Below are positions 22,323 to 35,000 of a stretch of 64,000 nt of DNA, piece by piece. Source of the stretch: Callaeas wilsoni (taxonomy: Eukaryota; Chordata; Aves; Passeriformes; Callaeidae); contig VWPU01002882.1 of the NCBI GenBank assembly GCA_013398955.1, forward strand, positions 1 to 64,000, in the 5' to 3' direction. A model generated the notes under the pieces. The model was not told the DNA's origin. It worked only from the letters and a program-made list of their open reading frames with translations, and ran no database searches. The translations under genes and the position numbers were made by a program. The first letter of the stretch is position 1; every line of letters starts with the position of its first letter.

Positions 22323-25300
22323 CAATCAGTATAAACTTGAATCTAAAATTGTCAACTTTTAAAATTTTTTGCTCACTTTTTTCTGGATTAGGCAGAAGGG
22401 AAGTTTTAAATGTCTAGGCTTTGCATTTTGCATCCCGCTGTTTTTGGCTTTTTCTTTCTCTGGCAGAACCTAGTGCTGAGAGTTAAGTGCCTGGGTTTCA
22501 TAGGGTACTTGTGAGGAGGGAAAACAAAAACAAGACAAACAACATGAAAATTTTGACAGCAATTATTACAAAATTTCAAATGCAAATCTGCTTCTGAAAT
22601 GCTACTTTTCCCCAGACTGTAAACCAGTGACTCTGGGCTTTGGAAGTGGCTTTGCTATGTATAAGCATCAGAACACACGTTCTGGAAGCCATTCATGAAT
22701 TATGTATTATCAGATTTTAAACAGTGAAGCAATGATAACAATATGCAAGTTTACATACCAGCTAGGATTAAAGCGAGACTTTTAAATTCTCTTCAACCCA
22801 AGAAAATCTCGTCTAAGTAACCTTACCAGTGACATCTGCATGGCATTCTCCTGCTTCATGACTCTGAGGGATCAGAAGATTTAAGACACCTGGTTTCTAA
22901 CTTACTCCAAACTGTAAGAAGGGAATTGAATCACTGACATTCTTCCTATTGCAGCTATCTGATCAAACTCAACTGAGAAAAACTGCATGAATTTTAGGAG
23001 CCAGACAGCAGAAATACATGTGTACTACTACAGCAGATACATTATCAATTTGGAAGTATTGCCACTCTTACATTTTTGTGAGCAGGGAAACTTGAGCCAA
23101 GTATTACCTGCTGTGAGCAGATGAGGGAGATTCTAGGTAACTTAATGATTACAATTATTTTTTACTTAGCTATAATCACAATCATTTTCATATAATTGAA
23201 ACTCATTTCTCAGAGAGAGCTTTTTATTTGCACTTATGTGAACTAGTTGAAAAAGTATTCTGTTTTTGAAAGAACTGCTTTGAATGGCTCATCCAAAAAA
23301 TATTGCTCTGTCCTAGAAAACTTTCTAAACAAAGCTGATGGAACAAAAGTGCATGAGTAATTAAGTCCATCCAGATAGATTCTTAGTATAAAAGACCAAA
23401 TATATTTGATATAGCATAATTTCACTGTGAGCAATGGTAACAGAAATATCAAATTGAGAATGTTATTGAAGTGTTTACAAAAATGAGGGGGAGTTTAGAA
23501 ACCAAGGCAATATTTTTCCATTGCTACTCTTCAAATGCTACATATGTCTAAAAGTGAAAATAAGTAATGGTGCATGAAAATTTCCTTACGAACTACAGCT
23601 TTTAGTTTCCTCCAATTAGGATGGAACTAAGGAAGAGATCCTTTGCATTTGTTGGAGCATCAGCTTAAAATGAGTACTCCAAACTTCTTTATCTGCTTGA
23701 TACAATTTGTTTAACAAATCAAATATGTAATTGATTAGACTAGAGTACGTATTGCATTGTGGAGCATCATGTAAAAATTCTTTGATATTTACTATTCCTA
23801 TAATGAAATTTTAACTAACTCTCACTGCCTCAGGATATTAACAAGAATATGATAGTAATTCTCAATAGGATTTTCCTAGCAAACAATTTTTGATGACATA
23901 TTAAATTAAACATCCTAAATGGGGATTTGATTACTCTTAAATTAACATTTTTTTTTAATTTATGATAACTTGATATCAATTAAGATACATGCTTGAAAAT
24001 TTAGATATATGTCCACTGTTGTATAGTGCAACTAAATAAATAGATGTTTTTATAAAAAATTGGTGGTTAGTTATTTTTGGATAATAAACTCAGAAAGATA
24101 TAACTTTTGAAATTAAGATGAACATGTGTTTGTTTTCAAAAATGTACACTGAGCAAAATATTTCACATAATTACTTCAAAAATTTAGAAGTTGCTCATTG
24201 TGATGGATGCACTCGACACCTTAAACCAACTAACCATACCTTGCTGCAGTTTCCAAAGGGAGTAAAGCCCTGGGCTGCAGCTCCTAGCTGTTCCTCCTCT
24301 AGGAAACTCCCAAAGGAACAGAGTGATCCACAGTTTTTCCAAGAGTCACTTGTCAAGGACCAAAGAAAATTGTGGGAACAAGGAGTCTCATGCATTCCTT
24401 TTCCACTGTATGTATTTTGACCACAAGCCAATCACTTCTTTTCCAGAAACATAGCAGCTACATCAAGAGTTTAGAAAGCAGGGGGATACTCTGGATCTTG
24501 TGACTCAATGGGAGATTCTCCCTCATATGTTTTGTCTCCAGTCTCTGTGTAAATCATTCTACCTTGATTCTAAGCCAATTTTCCTTTGTGTGTTTTTTTC
24601 ACGAAGTGAGCAATAGAGTGAACCTTGCCACTGAGGCACTTTAAAGTGGCACTTTAAAAAATTCAAATTAAAACCACTTTTGCTAATACCTTTCACAGTG
24701 ATTCCTTGAATGACTTAAATCTCTCTTTCACTACAGTCATGGATCCAAACTGAAAAACTCCAGAGGAATGTAAAATATTTCGTTTAAGAAAAACACCAAA
24801 TTATTTCTGTAGTCTTTGTTTCCCAGATATTACTGATAACAAAACTCATGGTACCTCAGCTAGACTTTCTTTTCTGTTATGGTCAGCTAAGGCCTGACAG
24901 ACCAGTAATGCCTTTCTCTTCATGGCCATTCCAAATTTCAGCTCAAAAGGGAACAAATTTTGACTCTACATAGATGAGTACAATACCATCTCAAATTGTG
25001 CCATTTAATCCCTAACTTAAAATCCTTCCAAAGTGACAACTAATTCCCTCTGAATCAAAACATCCTTGGCATACATTTCCTTAATTAAAATATTGATTTT
25101 TTTGTTGTTTTTTTTTCATTTCCATTACTTATTGTCTCTATGGACATGTAAAAAGGTGATGAAATATAATGTGCTTGCACTTGTTTGAGAGAAGAAAAAA
25201 CATCAGCAACACACTGCAAAGTTATTGTCAGTGCAACTCAGCCAGCAACTGTGGGGAGAGGGAGTAAGAGCACAAAGATATTTGAGCAAGAATTACCTCT

Positions 25301-25963
25301 TGTGGAGAGAATTAAGGGAAATAGCAGGGAAAACTATAAATGAAGAACAACAAAAACCCTGAAAACTTCTTTTGCCCACATGTTTCCAGGAATCACTTGC
25401 AGAATATATATGGTTATATCACAGGAATTAATTAGTCTAATGGATCTGATGGGAAGCAGTAAAAAACCCCACAATATCGGCAATACTGCTCTGGTTTATT
25501 TTATTGAATTTCACACTCTGAGCAAAAAGTATAAAGATAGAAAATGTATCTCCTGAAATATACAGGGCTCCAGAAGAGCAGCAGTCATATGGGTAATTGG
25601 TGTTGTTAATATGTATGCTACGGATCCTGCATTCTGCTCCTCTAGAAACATTGAAAAATAAAGCTAATTTTGGGCATTTGGGTGCATTGCTACCAGTGCA
25701 TTCAGATAAAAAAAAAATCATTTCCTCTTGTGCTGCCTCACTGGATGTCTGAATAAAAACCATTAACGTTCCCCTCCCTCCTCACGAGTCTAGACAACTC
25801 ATGCCTCAAGAGAGAGAGAACCAGAAGAAAAGGACATTATTTCATAGTAGAGAGAGAAGTTACTTGTAATAAATCACATGTATAAAACTCCTATTTGTAA
25901 CTTTGCTAGTTATAATCAGTAACCAATTCTACTAGCCTTGAACTTTTAGCCTTGAACCCTTAC
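22323..25963. other. AT-rich non-coding DNA, nothing recognised
   Basis: Two open frames stand slightly above background: 24118-24420 (plus, 100 codons) and 25437-25763 (minus, 108 codons). Neither has a domain I recognise. The rest is AT-rich, without repeat signatures. Confidence 0.5.
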
Positions 25964-25988
25964 CTCTCTCTCTCTCACACACACACAT
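25964..25988. repeat. (CT)n(CA)n microsatellite
   Basis: A CT tract passes directly into a CA tract (CTCTCTCTCTCTCACACACA). Confidence 0.85.
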
Positions 25989-26832
25989 ACAAGGCTGCAG
26001 AGAACAATTTCACATCTGAAAATACAACAGGAATGAGAGTGCTGCCAGCCATCTTTGACCTCAGGTTCTCTCTTTCTGGTGCTAGTTTATGGATAGACCT
26101 CCTTCACCTGAATATTTGTACTTATACAGCTTTGAGGGCTTATCATCCCTCTGTTCTGTTTGTGTTTGCCATAACTGACACTTCATGATACATCTTCGAT
26201 AAACAGAAAAGGTAGTGAGGCAGATGTAACCTCACACGGAAAAGATACCTTAAAACAATTAAAATCTATTCAGCATTTTCAGAGAAAGATAGGAAGAAGA
26301 AAAAGCAGAAAACAAAACTTTGTAGTCCTGGTAAAAATGTTTACTTCTTATCAATATTTCCTGATTCAAGAGAAGTGAGCAGCATGTTTATTCATGCAGT
26401 CTGACTAACACTCAAAAATCTCTTGTGAGAAATGCATCTTTATTTCTATTTCCCCAGCTAATAAGGGAGCTATACAGATAATCCTGGTTGTTTCCCAGGG
26501 CATATGCACTAAGAAAGGACATCTAGTGCAAGGTAGGAGTCAGCATTCCTTGTCAGCAAGATCTAAAAACGACAGACGAGCAAAGAGAGTCTAGACCATC
26601 AGACTAGAGCATTTGGTGACAATTTTAAAAAATTGTCTCATGGTCCCTTCCCATAGAATTTCTGCTGTTATGTCATTAACATGCGTTTATCTCCGACACT
26701 TCTTCAAACACAGAGCGAGAATCAATATAGTTTTTAATCATCTGCTTTTTCACCACATGCTTGAAAAAAATATCCTTCTCTGAAATTTCAAATGCTTCTG
26801 TGCAACAACTTTGGAAGTATTAGATTTACAGT
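25989..26832. other. Non-coding DNA, nothing recognised
   Basis: No coding signal, RNA gene or repeat family was seen. Confidence 0.5.
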
Positions 26833-26888
26833 TGTACTCAATGGTCTTAAGGATCTTTTGCAGCCTAAATGATTCTGTGATTCTGTGG
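26833..26888 (+). mobile_element. CR1 3' tail fragment
   Basis: About 55 bp resemble the last part of CR1: TGTACTCAATGGTCTTAAGG, then CTTTTGCAGCCTAAATG and the tip ATTCTGTGATTCTGTGG. The body upstream is too short or too diverged to follow. Confidence 0.85.
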
Positions 26889-29800
26889 ACCTCCTAATAG
26901 TCACAAATGTCTAGGCAGTGTGTATATAACATTACCTAAAACACTGAAGATGCAAGTGATGCAACACAAAATTTGTTCTTTAATAGATGTTCCACAACTT
27001 TGAATTTGAAAGCCTTGCCTTGATTTGAAATGTCTTTCAGGGAACTACTGTAAACACCAGCAGCTGGCGTTACAGCAGATATCTTTCTTGCAGTTTGTTA
27101 ATAAACCATAACACCTATATCCTCTTTTTCTACTTGCTCATAGAGTTTTAGAGGAGGTGAAGGGTGAACTGAAGTTAAGAAATTCTATCCTTCTTGCAGT
27201 TGTAATATATAAATAACATCCAGAATATTGCTAAATAAATAATTAATATTACATTAGTTATTAACAATAACTTTAAATTTATTTGTTTAAAAAATTGTCT
27301 GAGTGTTTAATCATGAAAATATCACTTTTCTTGGTTTAGTTTGGGCAAATGAATTGAAAAGAACTTCACGATGTGAGAAATGTTGCCTTTGATATACATT
27401 TATGTGTGAAAAGTTCTCATCAACTTTCCCATTGTGTCATCTAGTTGTATTTTCCTTCTACTGTGCTGGTGTGTTGATTGTTTTCTGTGTTTGGGTTTTG
27501 ATTCAGGCTGCAAGAGATTTTAATTATCATTGAAAACATTTTGTTCAGTCAATTTTATGTCTTGATAAGTGACCTATCAAAAGCAGAATTTCTTCATGAG
27601 TGTATGACTTTCCATGTAGCATTCTACTTTCAGGACTACAGTTTTAATTTAAGTGTGGCTGCTTCTTTCCTGGCCTTCATCCTTTGGGTGGAATTGGGGG
27701 AAGTTTTTCAGTTATTCTCTCTGGTCTGGTCAGTTGCTTGGGTAACCTCTGTTGTCATTCTGCCAAAACTGAACATCAGCATAGCCTTAATGTATCCTGC
27801 TCTCTTCCTATGGTGTACTGTTGCTACCTAGCCACATATTGGGATTTTCTTATGGTGCTAGGATTTGCTATGGGCTTCTGAAGGATTTCTGATATGTGAT
27901 TTAACTGCTCTCTAACTTTTTCTGGTACAAATTGTTGGCTGGAATGTTAGAGAAAAGGACTTGGTCATCCTTTCTGCTCATGTAGTCCTACACCAAATTA
28001 AATTGGCCTAATTCAATGAGATTTTCCCTGAATATAAAGATTCAGAAACAAACAAACAAGCAAACAAAAAAGTTGAAGGTCAGGATTTAAAATCATATAT
28101 TGAATGCTGAGTGGATACTGTCTTAATAGCTGTGAAGAGGAAGGAGAGAGAAGCTCCAATAAACAATGAATTAAGATATTTCAGGCAGGCTCAAATAAAG
28201 GGAGCACATTTGAAACATATGTAAATAGTGGGGAAAAAAACCCCAGATTTTATTTATTTACTGTTATGATATTCAGTAGGAAAATTACACACATTTCTCT
28301 ACAAAAGTATCAGCCATCCCACTTCCCTAATGCATATGCATTATGTGCCTTAAATAAACAACCATCTGATCCAACCATCTGAATGTGATTTAGCCCCAAT
28401 AGACTTTCTAGGCACTCTGACACATATTTTCTGCTATGTTTGATAGAATTCAAGATGACTGTTCTTTTGGAAGTGACCTTTAATTTGAATCTGTCTACCA
28501 CAGCCATGCTGTTCCATAATCATTATATCTTTACAAGCTTACTAGGTATTCTTATTTCCATCTTTGAATAAAATGAAGGAAAAAAATAATCTCTGAAATA
28601 TTAACACATCTCTTCATGTTTTTATCATCTGAAATATTACTGTACTTTAACCATTAGGCTGAGAGCAAGGAATTTTTTTACATTAGGAGAACAGAAGCTA
28701 CATATTAAAGACAGAAGATACAGAAAGAAGTGTAACGAAAATTTCACAATACATTTCTTCTTTTTAACAGTTCCCCCGACTAGGCTGCAAGTTCTTTTTC
28801 TGGGATGAACAGATTATCAGAAAAAGGCATATTATTTGTTTCTTCTCTTCTTCCCTCATTTTTATTGCCCTAATAAACCAACTATTACATTATTACCTTT
28901 TAGAATGTATACGTATCATGCTACTAAGACTCTGGAAATAATTTTTCTGGTAACTGATTTACAGAAGTTGAATACCACTCCCAAGCCAAAGTAAATTGGT
29001 TCTCAAAACCACCGTATATGAAGGGTAATATTCTGGCCTCTGGAAGAGCTTTTATGAAGTTTGTTGGATCAATTTTGCACCCTTTAAAAACTTAATTTCA
29101 GAGAGCAGATGCTCAGTTGTTTCTGCAAATGATCAGAAATGTCACTTTTGAGAAGCTTGTTCTTAATACTCAGTATATTATAAAAACAAAAGAAAAAATA
29201 AAATTAAAAAAAAGTGCTTCAGACTCATTTTACCCCCAGTAAATGCACACTTTCATTAACTTTTGGAAACCTATTATACTCTAAAGCAATCCAGGCCAGT
29301 AGGTCTGATTTCCTGCTTCTGGCTCTGAATCCTTCCTGTGAAATATTTAGGGTTTGTGAGAATCATTGATGCAGCAGTGAGATTTGCTGCAAGAAGGTTG
29401 ATAGCATACCTCTACCTGCCTTAGTGGCATAACTCATTGCATCCTGGATAGTAGAACTGATCCAGGGAAGTTCTATATGGATTCTATTCTGAAGAGTGAA
29501 AGGCAAGACTATAAGACCTAGGAGAGATATCGCATTCAGCTCTGTTAAAACCACTGCATGCTGTTTTTAGGATCAGGAATTTTGACGATCGATCGCATTC
29601 TAAAGAATATTGCTACAGTTTTCATGAATGCTACCACAGAGGAAGTATTTGAATAATATTTGTACAGGAAGTGTTTTAGGAGTCTGAGAGAATAACCATA
29701 TAGCATGGCTTATTACAAGACCGATATTGATATTTCTTTTCCCAGGTGCTGGTCAGGTTAGAGAAATAGACTGCCATACACTGTGGTTTAACTATTCAAC

Positions 29801-31900
29801 TTGACAATACTTTAGAAACAGTAAATATACTTATATAAGGCAGAAATTACTTCCTGAAAGGCTTCAAGCTCAAGACACGCTAGGAAACAGTGTTATAAAA
29901 TTTCCCTATCTCAAACAGATTTCTATTAAACAGAGAAAAGAAAGGCTGGTAGGGGTATTATGACTAAGATCACAGAGTCGGCCTGGTTTCTAATCACCAG
30001 ATTCAGGTCATGACCCATAGTGTACTATTCTGTCTTGCTGACCAGAAACAGCAGTTGAACGAGCTATATTTTCTAATGGCTTAATAGAATATAAACTTTT
30101 GTAATCTTATCTGAGAAACTGAATGTTGAATGCAATATGTATTTTGAAAAAGCCTTGCATGAAAAAATATTGAGCAACATTTTCTGCCTTCTCCATTATG
30201 TTTGCTTATCATATGTTATCTTAGAGCAGATGAAAAAGCTTTGATTCTCTGGTTTACAATATTAAAAAATTCTTCTATGTCCTTTCCTCTTTCAGTAACA
30301 CCTTCTTGCCTGCTTTTGGATGTCACAGGCAAGGACTTTGTTGATGGAGTGATTAAATGACGTGCAGTTTGTCCTTAGCAGTGAAGGTGATAATTACATA
30401 GAGAACAGCTTCTAAGGAGTCAGGATGTTCCCATGGAAGAGGTCTCAGAATAAAAACATCAGCTGTGTTGCTGTCAGTAACACTGGGCCTCTCTTCATTA
30501 CTGCCCCATCACTCTTCTGAAATTGATCCCATTTCATCCACTTTAATGAAGTTTAACAAAAAATGTTGCTGAAGAATTTCAATGTCGCCTTCTCTTTCAG
30601 TAGCAGACTTTCTCCAGAGCACTGAAAATAGCACCTTCTGTTCAATAAAGTAAGCAAAGTGAAAGTGTTACCAAAAGTTAAGTTCTAAAGTTTTCTTTTA
30701 TTAACCAGAATGTTTACAAAGATTTTTTTAAAAATAATTTTCTTTCACAATAAAAGATTTTTTTATTCTACTTAGTGATTCTAAGAATGTATCTTAAGCT
30801 GTATGAGAAAAAATTACATTTATGGCCCAGTCATATGATTCGTTGAGCATAGAATATTTTATTTTTTCTGGTGTTGATTATCTTTGCTGTAGGAGAGGTA
30901 ATGTTGTCTGCATGTCAAGAAGGAAAAGTAAAGTTGAACTGAAGTGAATGGTTTTTTCTTTTACTTAGGTTGTATTTTTCAGCTATTCCAGAATGGAAGA
31001 AATAAAATTCAAGAACACATCAAAATCTTGAGGTAGCATCCTCACAAAGTCAGAACAGGGGGAAGGCCACAAAGATTTGCTTGATTTTCTCAGATAATAA
31101 GGTGTTCTTTAATGTCATCTACCAGACATTTGCCTCTGAACAAACAGTTATTGTGAAAATTTCTTTCAGATAAAATCCCAATATCTTCATGAGGCACAGC
31201 CCAGACTGTAGAATGACAAATTGTTCAATGCAGTGCAAATGCAACACTGCTCAAAGCAAAATCCCTTTAGCAGTTCCCAGTGTTGTTCAGCTTATCTGCT
31301 ACAGTACCATATGCTGGACAAACAACAACATTCAATGCATCTGTTAAATCATATGCCAACAGCAACTATCTCCAGCAAAATTACTAATACACCACTCATA
31401 TGACAATAGCCTTATTATGTCCACATATTTTTATACCATAAATGAGAAAACTGAGAAATTAGAATTAACGTGTAATTTCTGAACTCATAAACACGTGCTA
31501 ATGAACTGAAGAGCCCTATAAATCATGCAAGCAATGTAGTTTCTCATGCTATACTCCCTTCCTTTAGGAACTCTTAATTTTGTTTCACAAGAATACTAGT
31601 ATTTTTTGGAGAGGAAAGGAGCGAAAAAATAAATTTTTGTCAGTTTCAAATCATGCTTTCTTTTTTTTTTTTTGTTTCTCCATATTGTTCTTAAAACCCT
31701 AGTACTGGACTAGGTGCTGTATAAAGATATAAGATTTTGAAAAGCGTAGACAAGAAACTTTGTCAAAATGTTTAAATAGTTAAGAAGACAATGACATGCT
31801 TATCCTAGAAAATCTTTGTTTATGTACAATCTGGCTGGTGAGGGAAATTTTCAAGCCCAAATGGTCTCATGCTGATTCTTCATTACCTATATTGGGCTAC
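26889..31900. other. AT-rich non-coding DNA with minor A-rich simple repeat
   Basis: About 5 kb without a recognised transposable element or gene. It holds an AAAC patch (28045-28071) and a T13 run (31661-31673). Overlapping plus frames at 27541-27881 (96 and 65 codons) lie in a slightly less AT-rich segment but show no domain, and the hydrophobic composition comes from T-rich codons. Confidence 0.5.
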
Positions 31901-32060
31901 AAAGGGAAAAAAAAGAGAAGAGAAGAGAGAGAAGAGAAGAGAAGAGAAGAGAAGAGAAGAGAAGAGAAGAGAAGAGAAGAGAAGAGAAGAGAAGAGAAGA
32001 GAAGAGAAGAGAAGAGAAGAGAAGAGAAGAGAAGAGAAAAGAAGAGAAGAGGAGAGAAGG
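31901..32060. repeat. GAAGA pentanucleotide microsatellite in a 160-base purine tract
   Basis: Every base from 31901 to 32060 is A or G. Inside it, 31931-32038 is a perfect repeat of the 5-mer GAAGA (about 21.6 units), with imperfect units on both sides. The Arg/Glu/Lys-rich and Leu/Phe/Ser-rich open frames on the two strands are products of the repeat. Long homopurine tracts with such symmetry can adopt triplex (H-DNA) structures, and the copy number is probably variable between individuals. Confidence 0.98.
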
Positions 32061-35000
32061 CCTCTTTCTCTGTGCAAATATGATCTGCCCATTAGACATC
32101 TATCTTATAAAATATTTATAATCAGTTCTGTCTTGGGATCTTGAGATTTGCTCTCTACCAGTGATATTTGATAAGAGGTATTGTATCATTTCAGTATTAT
32201 CTCCAAGGATTAGACTGGGATAGCAGTATTTGCACAAATATAGTTTAAGCTTCTACAAATCATTTTACACCAGAAATCCACCACAGAATTGATATAGAAC
32301 AGAACAAACAAGCCTGAGTAAACACAGAAATACATATAAACCATGATCTTTCCTCCCTGGCCTTGCTGAATATTTCCTTTACTGTTTGAAAATATGTGGA
32401 GTATATTTCTCCCCTCCTACTGTAAAAATTAGCTCATGAGATTTTGCAGTAATGACAACTACCTTGGAAAGAAAATCTGTTGCATTACTTTATAAAACTA
32501 AAATCACTATTTATGACACAGAAATAGTGAATGTCTTGCAGTCCCTGCAACTACCACAATCAGCCCTGTGCAGTTAGGTGCATTTGCCTGGTCAAATAAA
32601 AATTTTAATTCCACCAGAAGCTATAAAATATGGTTTAGACATGAAATGGTTAAACTGTGACAGAAGTTCTCTGTACATGCACTCATCCTGAGAAGTACAC
32701 AAGGGGATGATTGGCTTAGCTTGACCCTCTGATGGTATTAGGGATTTAAATTAAATCTGTTGAGAGGGTGGTAATGGTAAAAGCTTCTGTGTTTGGTACT
32801 TTAATCTGTCATTTCAGAAAAAAAAAACCCCAAACCCAAGGAATATATAGACAAAAATAAATTTATTTTAATTGTAAAACCCTAAAAATGTAAGATCTAT
32901 TATTTCATAAATCCTTCAACGTTGATCCTGGATTTCGGCACAAAGTTTTTTAGATGAAACTGATAATCTTCATGATATGTCTAAAATGAAAATCCTTGGT
33001 TTATCTTCACAAATATGATGTCTATAATACCAACGTAAACAACAAATTATTTAATTGAAATTGAGTATGACCTGTGAAGAACCAATGCAATTTCATTTTT
33101 AGCAAAATTTTTAGTCACTTGTTTGGATTATCCATCTGTCTTCCTCACTCCAAAGATTTTACCTTTAGTAGAAATCTAAAAAATCTTAGCATTAAAATTT
33201 TAATTTAATGGCATCAATTTTTTTTTTTAGAATCAAAGATCTTCTGTCCTGATAATTCTCTGATGTACCTTAAATTGTTCTGAATAGTCTTTATTCATCA
33301 CTTTGGAATAATTTTTTTCTGAAGACTTTAACCAGCCTACAAAGTATAAGACATTATCCTTAATCAAGGCAAATGGAAAAGTTTTAGAATGCCTCAGGCT
33401 CTGCAGGTCATGTCAGAGTTTTATTGCTCCTTCAGATGTGTCATTTCCTAAATCCAAATGAGGAGATACAGAGTCTATTTCCAATTCTGATTCTAATACA
33501 AGAACTTTAATAATCTGAAGCAATATTCCATAGAGCCACAACACAGGGAAAGAAATTCCTAACTGCTGTGAAACCTTCTCTACCTCATAGCACAACCCAC
33601 ATTTTCATGCAGCGTTATTCTCTTTTCCAATTTAAAGTGACATCCTCGGAGAGCTGTGTTAGAAAGCAGCAGTGGGAGCAAATGCCATTATGAGAGAAAT
33701 CCTTCCCTGAATTGGGTTGACACTGGCTGAAACAGGCAGCAAGCCAGCAGTCCCACATCATTAGTTGAAACTCACAGCTTTCTCTCATCGCTGAAGTATA
33801 GGCAGCAGGATAAACTGAAGCAGCCTAAATCATAAACACATATTTTGAAAATGGAACTTAGATAACCAGGAAAAAAAAATCAATCTTTTTTAACACTCTT
33901 CCTGGTTTTCTCATATGATTTATACTCCTCTTTTAAGTTTCAGAAAGCTCCTCTTTATGAAAAACGTTTGTAAGACATAGTGGTCCTAGGTAGCCTCTAA
34001 ATGAATTCTGTCTTTTGTCTTTGGTGCTAGACTTTTCAGAGAAAGACAGAGTCTTGGTTTTATCCCAGAACACATTTAAATGTTTTTATCCATAGCTGAA
34101 AATAAACAAAATACCTCTACTTATTTCCTGAACTTTTCTACATGCTGAGCTACTGCTCAAAGAATTTGCAGCTGTTAATTCACTAGAAATTTGCAGATAT
34201 CTTTCAGGATTGAAAAAAAGTAAATTCAGGAGGACACGACTGAATTCCCAAAGTTAATACCTGTGTTTAGAGGAAGAGAAATCCTTATATTTCTTAGAGT
34301 TTTGTGCAAAAGAGGTTGCACTTTGAACTGTCTTTGACTGTATCATTTGTTACCAGAACACAAAAATCTTATTGGCCCACAATTCCCTATCAGAATTAAT
34401 TTTTTGCTGAAAATCCATGCTACATAAACAACCTTAAAACTGGGCTGTTGACACTAATATCTTCATAATTAAAGGATCTGTTTGGCCTCTTTCCTAATAT
34501 GGATGTATAAATGTATATCTGTGAAAGATTTTTCACTGGTCTACCTTAATTTTAAAAAGTCCAAGAAATAGAGCAGATTGCTGAGTAATTTAACAGAAAA
34601 AGCAACAGCAGTGCAGTTTTCATTGAAGTCTGTGTTTTTGCATACATAAAATCCTTCAGCCATTGTTAATAATATGAAGAAATGACTTCAAATTATTTAG
34701 GTTTTTTTTAACTGGAGCGCCACATTCCTTTAGTCCTCTGTCAAAATGTTGGGATCACTACAAACAACACTTTTGCGGGATGTTCATTCCCCTTTGCATC
34801 TATATAAGAAACAAACAAGCAAGACTTTCAGTACGAGGAAAGAGAACATAGTGTCAATGTGGCAAAGTAAAATAGCAAAGAGTCTGTGCAAACAGTACAT
34901 GAAAAATTACCCTTGAGGTCCCACAATGGTGTTTGGAAATTGCTCAGATCCAGCAATGTGCCAAGGGCTGCTTCACTGACCTATTTTGGACTGTGGAAAC

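Noticed and set aside
25437..25763. 108-codon minus-strand frame
   Set aside because: No recognised domain and no splice or promoter context; treated as chance.
29585..29596. CGATCGATCG motif
   Set aside because: A short tetranucleotide duplication with no supporting context.
31796..32144. Arg/Glu/Lys-rich frames, superficially like a charged coiled coil
   Set aside because: They are translations of the GAAGA microsatellite.
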